Shown: in pieces, positions 32,931-43,650 of the stretch
How the letters are laid out: each line of letters begins with the position of its first letter
Numbering within the stretch: the stretch's first letter is position 1
Origin: Allolobophora icterica
Lineage: Eukaryota > Annelida > Clitellata > Crassiclitellata > Lumbricidae
DNA length: 64,000 nt
Assembly: GCA_963556255.1 (NCBI GenBank)
Contig: OY744607.1
Coordinates: forward strand, 56,269,789 to 56,333,788
Direction: 5' to 3'
The notes under the pieces: model-generated
What the model was told of the DNA's origin: nothing
Databases searched by the model: none
The model's input: only the letters and a program-made list of their open reading frames with translations
Made by a program: the position numbers and the translations under genes

Positions 32931-33370
32931 ACTACTACACCTGCAGTTACAGCTATAATTACAATCACGTTTACAATTAAAATTACAGTTACAACTGCAT
33001 TTACAAACAATGCAGTTATAGCTACATTTACAGTTGCATTTACAATTACATTTCCAAAAGCTTAAGTCCTTAACAGTTACAGCGGCAATCACAGTTAGAA
33101 TGTGGTTACAGTTACACCGCAGTTACAATTACAGTTGCAGTTACACTGAAATAACAGTTACACCGCAGTTACAATTACATTTAGAGTTACGATTGCAATT
33201 ACACTGCAGTTACAGTTACACCGCAGTTACAATACAGTTACAGTTACGACTGCAGTTACAATGACGCCGCAGATATAATTACAGTTACTGCTACAGTTAC
33301 AGCTACGATTGCAGTTACACTGCAGTTACAGTTACACCGCAGTTAAAATTACAGTAACAGTTGCAGTTAG
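32931..33370 (+). repeat. GTTACA-type hexamer minisatellite
   Basis: Degenerate ACAGTTACA/ATTACAGTT hexamer-based repeat with a super-unit containing GTTACACCGCAGTTACA. The frames across it are artefacts. Confidence 0.9.
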
Positions 33371-34317
33371 AACCCTGCACAGGGTGTTGGTAGACAAAGG
33401 CATCTGCTACCCTGGACGATGATGACGACGACACCAACGGTCGCAGGCAGCAGTCGACCGAGCCGCGAACGACACAAGTCATAGCCTGACCAGCGGACGA
33501 CTACGGGCATCATCATCATCATCGTCGTCATCGCCACTGGCAGCAGCAGCAGCAGCCAGCGAAACCAGGACACGTCGTAGGTAGATGCGGCGGCAGCGGT
33601 AGCGTCGTCGTCAGCGTCTCCTTTTCGTCGCTCCATCGATATTTCGCAGGCGGATGGGAATAGACGCGTTCGACAGCTGCAGCCCCAACCTCTTTCTTCA
33701 TCCTCGGCCAGCCTGCCACCCAGGCAGCCAACGACGCAGCGGACACTGTATACACCGCACACGAGCGCCGAATGTCTTAACCTCTGCGTGTGTTGTTGAC
33801 AGTCGACTGTAAGGATATTTGCAAGGAATATACTTACATATATCCATTATGATAATCAATTATTCACAGCAACAAAAACAGTAAGAAAACCTGCGAAATT
33901 CTGTCGTGTGGTTTCGTTTCGTGTCGATACCTCGCTTTTCCTCAAAGCGATATTTCAAAACTGCTTCTGTTCTGTCACAGTGAAGAGCGCGCATATCTCT
34001 GGAACAGTTCCAGGCCATCGGAACAATCTTGGAAACATTATGCGAAACTGTGCGCAGTCGTGTAGCCTGCAAGTGGAACTACATTTGTGCAAATATTCAA
34101 CTCTGCAGGTTTTCCTATAGGAAGGACTGTGTTCCTCTCAGTGCTTCGCTAGAACAGCTTGACGGAACATTATTCATCGGAACCAATCACTAGAACTGTT
34201 CTGATAACAGAACTATTCGCTGGAACAGTTCCGTTTGCAGAACAATTCGCTGGAACAGTTCCACGGGACGTAACTTGAGTCTTACGCATCCTGCGACAGA
34301 GATCGAAGTCGCAGAAA
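33371..34317 (+). promoter_or_regulatory. GC-rich 5' flank of the tetraspan gene
   Basis: CpG content and GC rise at 33400-33780, then fall. This suggests a promoter or untranslated first exon of the gene whose ATG is at 34318. Between 33998 and 34262 the palindromic word GGAACAGTTCC recurs (near 33999, 34221 and 34252), and AGAACTGTTCT is near 34192. GCTGGAACAGTTCC is part of a short tandem duplication. No TATA box or clear start site is visible. Confidence 0.35.
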
Positions 34318-34813
34318 ATGTGTTCTTCCGTTCCAGTTCTGCGTCTTGTGGCGTTTCTCTTTCTTCTGGTCGCCTTCCTCGCCTGCTCTGTTGGATTCTT
34401 ATCGCCCTTCTGGATCGAATACCACTCATACTCTTCCATTTCCTCGGCCTCTTCTGCTTCTTCTCCCCAGCCCTCTGATGCTCCTCCTGCCACTCCCAGT
34501 TCTCCAGCTACTCCCAGCACCTCCTCGTCAACCTTCACAGTTTCCTCCCAGACCAACCAGGTCCCGAAGGTGAGGAATAATACTGTTCGAAATGGTGATC
34601 CTCCCCCTGAGATGGCATCCGAACAGAAAGCGCCGGATGGAAGGGAGGAGGAGGAGCAGAGGAAGGAGGATGATGATGAGGGGGATGAGGTGGTCAACGT
34701 CACTTCCGTTGGGCGTCGCCGGATGTTCGAGGGATTGTGGGCTAGGTGTGACGAGAATTTCAACTGCAGCTGCTTCGCGCAGGACAACTTCCAGATGGAA
34801 AAGGATTTTCCAG
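34318..34813 (+). CDS. Tetraspan PMP22/claudin-like protein, exon 1
   Basis: ATG 34318 opens a 165-residue exon ending at a CCAG|GTGACT donor (phase 1). Residues 8-30 form a hydrophobic first membrane helix ending SPFW, as in the PMP22/EMP/claudin/CACNG superfamily. The first extracellular loop carries the family signature GLW (139-141) with Cys144 and Cys150/152. Between them lies an unusual ~100-residue insert: Ser/Pro/Thr-rich at 37-80, acidic at 109-124. Three N-glycosylation sequons (N87, N127, N149) fit an extracellular position. The family includes tight-junction proteins, myelin PMP22 and calcium- or AMPA-channel auxiliary subunits. I cannot say which branch this is. A TCG-rich microsatellite begins right after the donor. 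Confidence 0.7.
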
Positions 34814-34844
34814 GTGACTCACCGCTTCCGTCGTCGTCGTCAAC

Positions 34845-35205
34845 ACTACCATAGTCGTCATCATCATCACATCATCATCCTCACTGTCATCGTCGTCGTC
34901 ATCATCATCATTATCCTCATCGTCGTCGTCATCATCATTTTCAACCGTCGTCGTGATCATCATCATTTTCATCGTCGTCATCATCATCATTATCCTCATC
35001 CTCGTCGTCGTCATCATTTTCATCTTCGTCGTCGTCATCATCATCACTATCATAATCATCATTATCGTCATCATTTTGATCGTCCTTATCGTGATCAATC
35101 GCATCACCATCATCATCGTCTTCATCGTAATTATCATTGTCATCATCACTTTCATCATCATTATTGCCATAATCGCCGTCATCATCATCACAATTATTAC
35201 TCCCG
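34845..35205. repeat. (TCA/TCG)n microsatellite
   Basis: ATC/GTC trinucleotide repeats interrupted by TTT and TCC. It lies in the first intron of the tetraspan gene, directly behind the donor. Open frames here are artefacts. Confidence 0.92.
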
Positions 35206-35214
35206 TCCCACTAA

Positions 35215-35500
35215 GACACCTTTGGGGTACACGATAGCCTATTGGACTATCAATTCATAGGTCAGGGGTTCAAATCCCGTCGTCTATTAGCTTCAATCCC
35301 AACGGAACAAACATCGAAGAAGCGTCCATGCTGCACGAAGATCTCTGCACACATACACACACGCACACATATACACACGCGGACCTACGCAAACACGCAC
35401 AAATCAACACGCACGCTCCCGCAACCATTCATTCACGCACGTACACACGCGCGCGGCCATACACGCTCGGACAAACACAAGCACAAGTCACACACGTGCA
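35215..35500 (+). repeat. tRNA-like SINE head and CA-rich tract
   Basis: GATAGCCTATTGGACTATC and GGGGTTCAAATCCC (35262-35275) resemble A and B boxes with about 40 bp between, so this may be a SINE head. From 35335 CACACACGCACA-rich DNA follows up to the hAT element. No tRNA cloverleaf can be drawn. Confidence 0.4.
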
Positions 35501-35957
35501 GGGCATATTTTAACTGTATAACTAGTGGGACAAATGTCCCAGTAGCCTTAGGATTTGTCCCAGTAGTCAAACTGATTTGTCCCAGGCTATGTATGTATAA
35601 AGTACAGCTAGTGGGACAAATGTTGGAAGAATTTTAAGATTTGTCCCAGTAGTAAAATGAGAAAGGTATGACTTACTGTTGAATGACCCCTTGTTATTGG
35701 TTGGGAGACCCGAGAAAAGTTGTAAAAAAAAGGTGATGACTAAAAAAAAGGTCATCAACTTTTTTTTTAGATGAATTTGTAGGAAAAATCAGAAAGTTGT
35801 AAGTTCGTGGAGATTAATTCCCCAAAAAAGTTCTTCGACCAGATCATGGCCGACTTTCTCCCACCCACCTCTCAGAGACGAGTTCCAAAGAAAGATCATG
35901 AACTAGACCCATGGCTGATTTTGTCCCAGTAGTCAAAATTCCTTAAAATATGCACTG
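35499..35957. mobile_element. hAT element with TTTGTCCCAGTAGT repeats
   Basis: The ends are CAGGGCATATTTTAA and, as reverse complement, CAGTGCATATTTTAA. The 8-bp target-site duplication CACACGTG is perfect (35491-35498 and 35958-35965). The word TGGGACAAAT and its complement ATTTGTCCCA occur seven times or so in the two subterminal zones. It is 459 bp long with no transposase. It lies in the first intron of the tetraspan gene. Confidence 0.92.
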
Positions 35958-36037
35958 CACACGTGCATACTCACTATAATTGCGCACATCTTATTCTCAT
36001 TTATTTACTGCAATTATTACGCATTCAAGGGCAAGAA

Positions 36038-36336
<299 letters not shown>

Positions 36337-36605
36337 AGTGACTTATATCGCACAAGTGTCTATTGCACAAAGCATCAACCGTTGGAAGAAAAACAAGACG
36401 TAACCAGATCAATATCCAGGGGATCAGTCCGTAAGACAGAGAGGCAGCCTTTGATCGATAAGCAATTTGAAACTTGCTCTAAGTCTTAGGTTGTAAACGA
36501 AATGACACAAGCGACTGAGTTGCACGGACAGACACAGGGAGAGGGTTCCAAAATCTAGGTCCAATTATGAAAAACCTCGTTCACCAAGCATAGTTCTAGT
36601 TCTAC
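36337..36605 (-). mobile_element. CR1/L2-like LINE 3' end
   Basis: The minus strand reads RRTRTMLGERGFS, then after a frameshift IIGPRFWNPLPVSVRATQSL, the C-terminal GP.FWN.LP..VR motif of LINE ORF2. The 3' end is GTGCGATATAAGTCAC joined to AAT repeats. Confidence 0.75.
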
Positions 36606-37534
36606 GCACGACTTTTCTTTCTCAGTCTTCTGCTGTTGAGCAGGTTTGTGACATGGACGACCTCGTGTTCCCCTCCGACCTCCTCCATCCTGTTCGGTGT
36701 GTGAGGACTTTGCTTGATGACGAACGTCAGTTAGGGTTGCACTTGATTTGTCCATATCATGTCTTGGGAAATAGCCGAGGTGGTTTCCCGTTGCCTTCCT
36801 CGCGGTTTGAGTAGTGGCCTTCTACGCCGCTCACGTTAGCCAGCTGTTTCAGGGTTCCTGCTGAGCCTTTCCACCTCGCGTAGCGCCCAAGATGGTACTT
36901 CAGAAACCTTCACCACTGATGGCATAGCCTCAGCAGGCAATCCCCTACACGGCTGTTACGCCCCCCCCCCACCACGGCGAGGTGTGAAACGGACTTTGGG
37001 GGGGGGGGCACGACTAGAGAAAGGTAATCAGATGATCTGGCTGAATACTGATAAGACAGACGAACGTAGACTGAAATTAAATCCTGTCATCATTGGCTAG
37101 AGTTCAATGCTTTTGTTTTCATATTATACGCTGGATGGCGTCATCGTTAACCATCACGTAGGCCTACCTACAGTCGGACAACTCACGCACGAATGCGTCT
37201 AAGGCAACCATCGTATAGGTTTTGTCGGCTGATTGGTATTTTCGGTTGACTTGTGTGTTGTGATCGACGCCAATCACCGTCTCGGCTTCAAACAAAATTT
37301 ATGGGCTTCAAAGGTACGCGAACTGACTCGACAATGGCGTCCGTGGGTCAGCACTAATAATAGGGCGCCTCCTCCGCAAGCGCTTGATAGATCTGTGCCA
37401 GCGGGGGACACGCTTCAGCGAAACTGGGAAGTAAAAAGGGCAACGCTTGCGGGGTTGGAATTAGCAAGAGCCCCCGACGGCATTCGGCAGAAACGATGGC
37501 ATCGTAGTTGTACTTTGGAGCAGTCTGGCAACAA
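36606..37534. other. No supported gene
   Basis: Includes GCCGAGGTGGTTTCCCGTTG, a word I associate with dispersed repeats in invertebrates, and two facing homopolymers (C run at 36961, G run at 37001). The open frame 37233-37697 runs into an ATC microsatellite and has no domain. Confidence 0.35.
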
Positions 37535-37680
37535 CAGCATTATCATCATCGTCGTTGCCATCATCACCTTTGTCGTTTTCCTCCTCCTAAGGATCATCAT
37601 CATCATCATCATCTTCATCATCTTCATCATTATTATCGTCATCATCGTCGACGTCGTCGTCATAGTCAATGTTCATAATG
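37535..37680. repeat. (ATC/TCG)n microsatellite
   Basis: CATCATCATCTTCATCATT-type trinucleotide tract in the first intron of the tetraspan gene. Confidence 0.9.
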
Positions 37681-37925
37681 ATCACGTATGTATATAAGAA
37701 TGCATGTATATGTATGCATGTATTGTATGTATCAATGTAGGCCTATGTATGAAATTTATGTATGTATGTAACACATGTGCTGTACTTCGCACTTGGTCTT
37801 TTAGTAAAATTCGAGAACACGTTTCAATACTTGTACTTAACACTTACTTGAAACCAGCAGATGTTGTGGTTGGTTAGCATTCATCTCGACCTCACAGATA
37901 GCAACACATTTGACTTGAAAATGCA

Positions 37926-38077
37926 ATGGTTATTGATAAAGATGACTGCCTGGTTATTGATAAAGATGACTGCCTGGTTTTTGATAAAGATGACTGCCTG
38001 CATGGTTATTGATAAAGACGACTGCCTGGTTCTTGATAAAGATGACTGCCTGGTTATTGATGGAGATGGCTGCCTGA
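37926..38077 (+). repeat. 24-bp minisatellite, six copies
   Basis: Unit TTATTGATAAAGATGACTGC plus CTGG, six copies. The fourth begins after a 4-bp insertion (TGCA), so the frame changes from LLIKMTAW to VIDKDDCL. Repeat artefact. Confidence 0.9.
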
Positions 38078-38395
38078 AGTCCTTTAGATGCAATAAAACT
38101 ACTATAGACGTTATGTGCATGAACCAGTGCTTATAGTCTTCGCTTAGAGCATTCAGTTTACCTGCATCGAACGTGCCCGTCATACTTGTGGTCGGCTACT
38201 GAAGTGTAACGTTAGAAGGCTCATCGATTGAGACCGAGTGACATGATAATCACATGCTGTCACTTCTCAAGAGCAAATCTAACGCGAACGAAAACATGTC
38301 TCGTGGAATACACTTGGCGAATACACGCTTGATTTAGTACTAACTGTTCAACAGATAGCTTCATGTAACTTTTACGGTAACTACTTGTACTTGTG

Positions 38396-38826
38396 TTATA
38401 ACCTAAGTACTTGTAATTGTATTGTAACCTAAGCACTCGTAATTGTATTGTAATCTAAGTATTTGTAATTGTATTGTAAGTACTCGTAATTGTATTGTAA
38501 CCCAGGTACTTGTAATTATAATGTAACCTAAGTATTTGTAATTGTATTGTAACCTAAGCACTCGTAATTGTATTGTAACCTAAGTATTTGTAATTGCATT
38601 GTAACCTAAGTACTCGTAATTGTATTGTAACCAAGGTACTTGTAATTATAATGTAACCTAAGTATTTGTAATTGTATTGTAACCTAAGCATTCGTAATTG
38701 TATTGTAACCTAAGTATTTGTAACTGTATTGTAACCTAAGTACTCGTAATTGTATTGTAACCCAGGTACTTGTAATTATGATGCAACCTAAGTATTTGTA
38801 ATTGTATTGTAACCTAAGTACTTGTC
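38396..38826 (+). repeat. 26-bp minisatellite, ~16 copies
   Basis: Unit about GTACTTGTAATTGTATTGTA plus ACCTAA. Larger blocks of four to five units recur with the same variants, so a higher-order duplication is likely (compare 38470-38620 with 38620-38780). Confidence 0.9.
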
Positions 38827-39026
38827 CTAGTACTTGACACCACAAAGATCGTTCCTATTCATGAAACGAAAGTTCTTGTGACATCTGTCATGGGTATGCA
38901 TGCATGCATGTACGTATATATGTAATTATTATGTATGTATGTTTGCATGTATGTATGTATGTATGTTTGCATATTCTGCAAACATTAGCAACTTTTCTTA
39001 AATAGATCTACAATCATTGCTTTTAG

Positions 39027-39228
39027 CACGTGAAGGATCATCACTCTTTGTACTGTTGTATTTCTGCGTCTGTCACAGTTTGGCACAAGGCGGTGCAAGG
39101 ATTGTTTACGATTGGACTACTTTTCCTTCTGATCACTTTACTTATCGGCGGATGTTACTTATGCTGCCGATGTTGCAAAGAGTCCGTCGCTTTGGCAACG
39201 GTCCTTGGAGTGTTTGCGTTAGTTGGAT
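39027..39228 (+). CDS. Tetraspan PMP22/claudin-like protein, exon with TM2-TM3
   Basis: Bounded by an acceptor (CATTGCTTTTAG|CACGTG) and a donor (GTTGGAT|GTAAGC). The frame reads VTVWHKAVQGLFTIG, then a hydrophobic helix LLFLLITLLIGG, a CYLCCRCCK cytoplasmic turn with five Cys in eight residues (possible palmitoylation), and the start of the third helix (VALATVLGVFALVG). The exon starts in phase 0 and ends in phase 1. Its phase-1 end fits the next exon exactly. The phase-0 start does not fit the phase-1 end of 34813, so one short exon is missing from my model or the first donor is wrong. Confidence 0.72.
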
Positions 39229-39254
39229 GTAAGCTTCTGATTCTAATTTGATGT

Positions 39255-40850
39255 CGTCTGATCTGATCTAATCTGATCCAATATATTTAATCTGATCCAA
39301 TCTAATCTGATCTAATATAATTTAATCTGATCCAATCTAATCTAATATGATCTGATCTAATCTGATCTAATATGATCTGATCTAATAATTATGATTTAAT
39401 CTGATCTAATCTGATCCAATATATTTAATCTGATCCAATCTAATCTGATCTAATATGATCTGATCTAATAATTATGATTTAATCTGATCTGATATAATCT
39501 GATCTTATATGATTTACTCTGATCTAATCTGATCCAATATGATTTAATCTGATCTAATCTGATCCAATATGATTTACTCTGATCTAATCTGATCCAATAT
39601 GATTTAATCTGATCTAATCTGATCCAATATGATTTAATCTGATCTAATCTGATCCAATATGATTTAATCTGATCTAATCTGATCCAATATGATTTAATCT
39701 GATCTAATCTGATCCAATATGATTTAATCTGATCTAATCTGATCCAATATGATTTACTCTGATCTAATCTGATCCAATATGATTTAATCTGATCTAATCT
39801 GATCCAATATGATTTACTCTGATCTAATCTGATCCAATATGATTTAATCTGATCTAATCTGATCCAATATGATTTAATCTGATCTAATCTGATCCAATAT
39901 GATTTAATCTGATCTAATCTGATCCAATATGATTTAATCTGATCTAATCTGATCCAATATGATTTAATCTGATCTAATCTGATCCAATATGATTTAATCT
40001 GATCTAATCTGATCAAATATGATTTAATCTGATCTAATCTGATCCAATATGATTTAATCTGATCTGATCCAATATGATTTACTCTGATCTAATCTGATCC
40101 AATATGATTTAATCTGATCTAATCTGATCCAATATGATTTAATCTGATCTAATCTGATCCAATATGATTTAATCTGATCTAATCTGATCCAATATGATTT
40201 AATCTGATCTAATCTGATCCAATATGATTTAATCTGATCTAATCTGATCCAATATGATTTAATCTGATCTAATCTGATCCAATATGATTTAATCTGATCT
40301 AATCTGATCCAATATGATTTAATCTGATCTAATCTGATCCAATATGATTTACTCTGATCTAATCTGATCCAATATGATTTACTCTGATCTAATCTGATCC
40401 AATATGATTTAATCTGATCTAATCTGATCCAATATGATTTACTCTGATCTAATCTGATCCAATATGATTTAATCTGATCTAATCTGATCCAATATGATTT
40501 AATCTGATCTAATCTGATCCAATATGATTTAATCTGATCTAATCTGATCCAATATGATTTACTCTGATCTAATCTGATCCAATATGATTTAATCTGATCT
40601 AATCTGATCCAATATGATTTAATCTGATCTAATCTGATCCAATATGATTTAATCTGATCTAATCTGATCCAATATGATTTACTCTGATCTAATCTGATCC
40701 AATATGATCTGATCTAATAATTATGATTTAATCTGATCTAATCTGATCCAATATGATTTAATCTAATTTAATCTGATCTAATATGATATGATCTAATAAT
40801 TATGATTTAATGTGATCTGATCTAATCTGGTCTAATATGATCTATACTTA
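39255..40850. repeat. 30-bp minisatellite filling the last intron
   Basis: A 30-bp unit built from TCTGATCTAATCTGATCC plus AATATGATTTAA is repeated about 45 times with little variation (TTTAA or TTTACT), flanked by shorter degenerate ATCTGATCTAAT units. It is nearly all of the 39229-40911 intron. Because 30 is divisible by three, a minus-strand frame stays open for 183 codons (IRLDQIKSYW period); this is not a gene. Confidence 0.95.
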
Positions 40851-40911
40851 TCTAATGACTGTCATTATAATTATGCATTTATTTAATATGTTGTGCCGCT
40901 GTTAATGATAG

Positions 40912-41129
40912 TCTTGCCGATTGCTTTGTCGATCGTCCTCTACGGTGGATTTGCCAACCACTCGCGGAACATCGAGATGGTCGGTGACGGCGATCGTTTC
41001 GCCTGGGGCTACTTCCTCAGCATTGCCGGGGCCCTGGTCGTTCCTCTGGCCGCCCTTCTCTACTTCCTCGATGGGCGCCGAAAGGAGGTCATCGAACACG
41101 AAGATTGCGAGACAGCCAAGATGGTCTAA
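40912..41129 (+). CDS. Tetraspan PMP22/claudin-like protein, last exon
   Basis: The acceptor is ...GTTAATGATAG|TCTTGCC, phase 1. Joining the T of the previous exon to TC gives Phe and continues helix 3 (F-LPIALSIVLYGG). A second extracellular loop has one sequon (NHS) and a DRFAWGYF motif leading into helix 4 (SIAGALVVPLAALLYFL). The cytoplasmic tail DGRRKEVIEHEDCETAKMV ends at TAA 41127-41129. Order, spacing and the W-G-Y-F entry to helix 4 match the PMP22/claudin/CACNG fold. The C-terminus K-M-V is not a strong PDZ ligand. Confidence 0.75.
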
Positions 41130-41179
41130 ACTCAGCGCTGACGTCACGGTTACGTAGCGTAGCAAACGGGAAGAGTACC

Positions 41180-41397
41180 CGAACCAAAGATGTTATTAGG
41201 GAGGAAGATGGCCTACTGAAGGCGAAAGTGTGAATCTAGGGCGCGCAAGTGCTTATGGTCTATCCAGAGGTAAAACAGCGAAAAGTTCCTATCTCTGCCA
41301 TGTTAAAACCCGTCAGTTTAGAGTCGTTTTATACGAAAAATAGCGTAATATCCAATCCATAAAAATTTTTTATTGGTAGTACTTTATTCCAACTTTA
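41180..41397 (+). repeat. Left inverted repeat around the THAP/transposase locus
   Basis: About 220 bp nearly identical to the reverse complement of 46334-46565. It encodes GAQVLMVYPEVKQRKVPISA...SVISNP then a stop in one frame (about 41249-41361). Upstream in this copy the frame is broken. Confidence 0.85.
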
Positions 41398-41484
41398 GAT
41401 GTTTTTGATGCTTGTCTAATCAACCGCGTGGAATCTGCGTTTTGGGTCATTTTAATGACACCTATAATCACCGCGTGACAGTAA

Positions 41485-41832
41485 GTAAGTAAGTATATTC
41501 TTTGGTAACAACTAAAAACGAATAGTACGGAGTTTCCACGTGCTTCTCGTGTGAGCCTCCAGAACTGGACTATAAAGATTCTAGCAAAACCACATCTATT
41601 GACAAGAATATCGCGGATGCTGTCTGATTAGGCACTATGCTACGAATATGTAGACTTTGCATTATCGGCTAACAATGAACTCACCATACTTCAAACAGTT
41701 TACCATCCTAACAGCCGACAGTTTTGGGCTTTTCCCGATCCAACGACGCAGCATTTTATATCATCTGGCTTTTTTGTAAATTGTAAATTGTGAGCGTTAG
41801 ACTTGCATTATTAAAAGTTTACTTACTTACGT
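41485..41832 (-). mobile_element. Retroposon with (TTAC)n tail
   Basis: Flanked by CGTGAC on both sides (41475-41480 and 41831-41836) and bordered by AGTAAGTAAGTA and ACTTACTTA. The left TAAG run looks like a 3' tail of a minus-strand SINE/LINE, as also seen at 25398-25420. The body has no domain. Confidence 0.45.
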
Positions 41833-41957
41833 GACTCGGTGGCGTATGGAAATCTTCTGGTCTATTATAGCGTGTTAACAACTATCAGTTAAAAGTCCGG
41901 TTTTACGAAGCCTTTACATAGAATCTAACATTTTGACGAACTAGAACGGTCGGTAGA

Positions 41958-42049
41958 ATGCCGCATTTTTGTGCGGCCTTGAGCTGTGGCAATGCGAGGG
42001 GAAAGAATCTGGGAAATTCGTTTTTCTGCTTCCCAAGAGAAGCCGAACG
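41958..42049 (+). CDS. THAP zinc-finger protein, exon 1
   Basis: ATG 41958 (A at -3) opens MPHFCAALSCGNARGKNLG, then SFFCFPREAER, ending at a GAACG|GTAAGC donor in phase 2. Cys5 and Cys10 are the first two zinc ligands of the THAP C2CH domain, and SFF.FP...E is its usual first strand. THAP domains bind DNA and occur both in host transcription regulators and in P-element transposases. Exons 2 and 3 complete the domain. Confidence 0.85.
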
Positions 42050-42555
42050 GTAAGCGTACTGCATACAGATTAATGTTTAACCAGTCTTCGCCACAATGAC
42101 AGTACACTACAATGAGTTAAATTAGGTATAAGAAGTAAGACCTTTGCTATTTAATAATAATCCCCTACAAAAACGTGGGTCCGTGGCATATGGGAATCTC
42201 GCCTAGAAAGGTTAGGTCAGCATCAGTTTCAGGTCAAGATCTGAAGGTCAGGCAGGCAGTTACGGTGGGTGGTGTATAACACTGGATCATTTACAGTTAA
42301 GGGCAAGAGGAGAAATCAAAATAGGAGTTGAAGAAGAGGTGTTTTAAAGTTTTGAGTGGAAAAATTGCTTAGAGGTTGTGAGAGGTGTAGTTTGGTGATT
42401 TCGTAGGGTGTAAACCAGATTTGTTTGTGTAATTCTGATAGGAGTTTATTGTGTATACCAGTAAGTATGTGGCGTTCAAAGGGCCATTTAATAAGATTCA
42501 TGAAAGATTCATGAATTCATGACTTGTATTAAGTTCCTTAAAATGTATGTGTTAG

Positions 42556-42721
42556 GTGCAAGAAGTGGGTCATCAAAACCAGACGTGGAGACCTGGATAA
42601 GAAGGATCCATCAGAACTACACAAGAACTATTTTTTGTGTAGTGTTCACTTTGAAGACAGCCAGTTCACAAACGTGCTACACAATAGACTCAACTGGAAT
42701 GTAATACCTACTTTGTTTGAT
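42556..42721 (+). CDS. THAP zinc-finger protein, exon 2
   Basis: The acceptor TATGTGTTAG|G completes Arg31 and leads into CKKWVIKTRRGDLDKKDP. Trp35, Cys59 and His62 (LCSVHFEDSQF) complete the C2CH zinc site and core, and VIPTLF supplies the conserved C-terminal Pro of the domain. The exon ends TTTGAT|GTGAGT in phase 0. All hallmark residues are present, so the DNA-binding domain should fold. Confidence 0.87.
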
Positions 42722-43497
42722 GTGAGTCTTTTTGTTTAAATTATTAATATATGTAGCACATAGTTGTTATTCCAAGGCTGATGTTATTGTTCTTTTAATG
42801 GTTATTGATCTGTTGCTGTTGAAAGTATGTGCGCTGTCTCAACACATTAATTATGTAGCAGGAATAAGTAATACCAGTGTCTACATCCAGGAAAACTTTG
42901 TTACATTGCAGTTTAAGGGACCATCATTAACAGTTCAATATAACAGGAAGTTTGAAATACCGATGGTCTCAGTACCCAAGTTTTACTCTATGACAACATC
43001 CCACTGTTAACATTCTATCCAAGGTTGCCGTGATATTGCTGGCCTTGATACCTCCATATGCAAATTTATAAGTAACTGCTTAGAATGCTAATATATTGTT
43101 AGTAGTTTGTAGGGTTATTGTCAGCACAAATGGAAAGGTTATCTGGTCTGCCAACAGCATGAGAATTAAACATTTATTGTGATTATCATTAACACTGTGC
43201 ATAGATTCTGCTTTCATCGTTAATGAACCTTACATGCTTGACATCATAGTTATCATCATCTTGTTTGACAGGTGGGGTAGGGCACTTTTGAACTGATCTG
43301 GTCAAAAAGAGTTTTGAACTGACCTTGCCAAAAAGAGGTCAAACACTTTTTTGACCTTTTTTGGTGTTTCTTCAAATTCGGGGAATGTGTGGTGTGTCCC
43401 CCCACTGTTAAAGGTGGGGCTCTTGTCTCCCTCGACCCCGGGATAGCTGCACATGTTATCATATCTATTGTTTTGATAGGTGTTTGTGCTATTGCAG
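42722..43497 (+). other. Intron 2 of the THAP gene
   Basis: No convincing exon inside. A 92-codon frame at 42732-43010 lacks domain content. A TTTTGAACTGA..TTGCCAAAAAGAGGTCAAA duplication lies near 43287-43345. Confidence 0.5.
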
Positions 43498-43650
43498 GTT
43501 CCAAATCCTCCAGCACAAATCTCTGGTGCAAGCGCAAGTTACCTCTTAAAAAAGAAGAAAGTGCAGACGAGGAAGCTGTTAAAGCCAAAAGAAATCATTT
43601 ATTATGTTTTATTTGGTCATTTATGTTTGTATTTATGTAAGAAGTACTAA
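43498..43650 (+). CDS. THAP zinc-finger protein, exon 3
   Basis: The acceptor GCTATTGCAG|GTTCC is in phase 0 and gives VPNPPAQISG directly after PTLFD. The PTLFDVPNPP string is what usually follows a THAP domain. The exon continues with a basic LLKKKKVQTRKLLKPKE stretch (possible nuclear localisation) and a hydrophobic end to TAA 43648-43650, 136 residues in all. A donor TTTAT|GTAAGA at 43637 could instead splice on. With the stop, the protein is a THAP domain with no effector or transposase part, comparable in layout to truncated P-element repressors. Confidence 0.72.
   Translation, partial: VPNPPAQISGASASYLLKKKKVQTRKLLKPKEIIYYVLFGHLCLYLCKKY

Noticed and set aside
39465..40016. 183-codon minus frame (IRLDQIKSYW repeats)
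   Set aside because: Produced by the 30-bp minisatellite in the tetraspan intron; no start context or other support.
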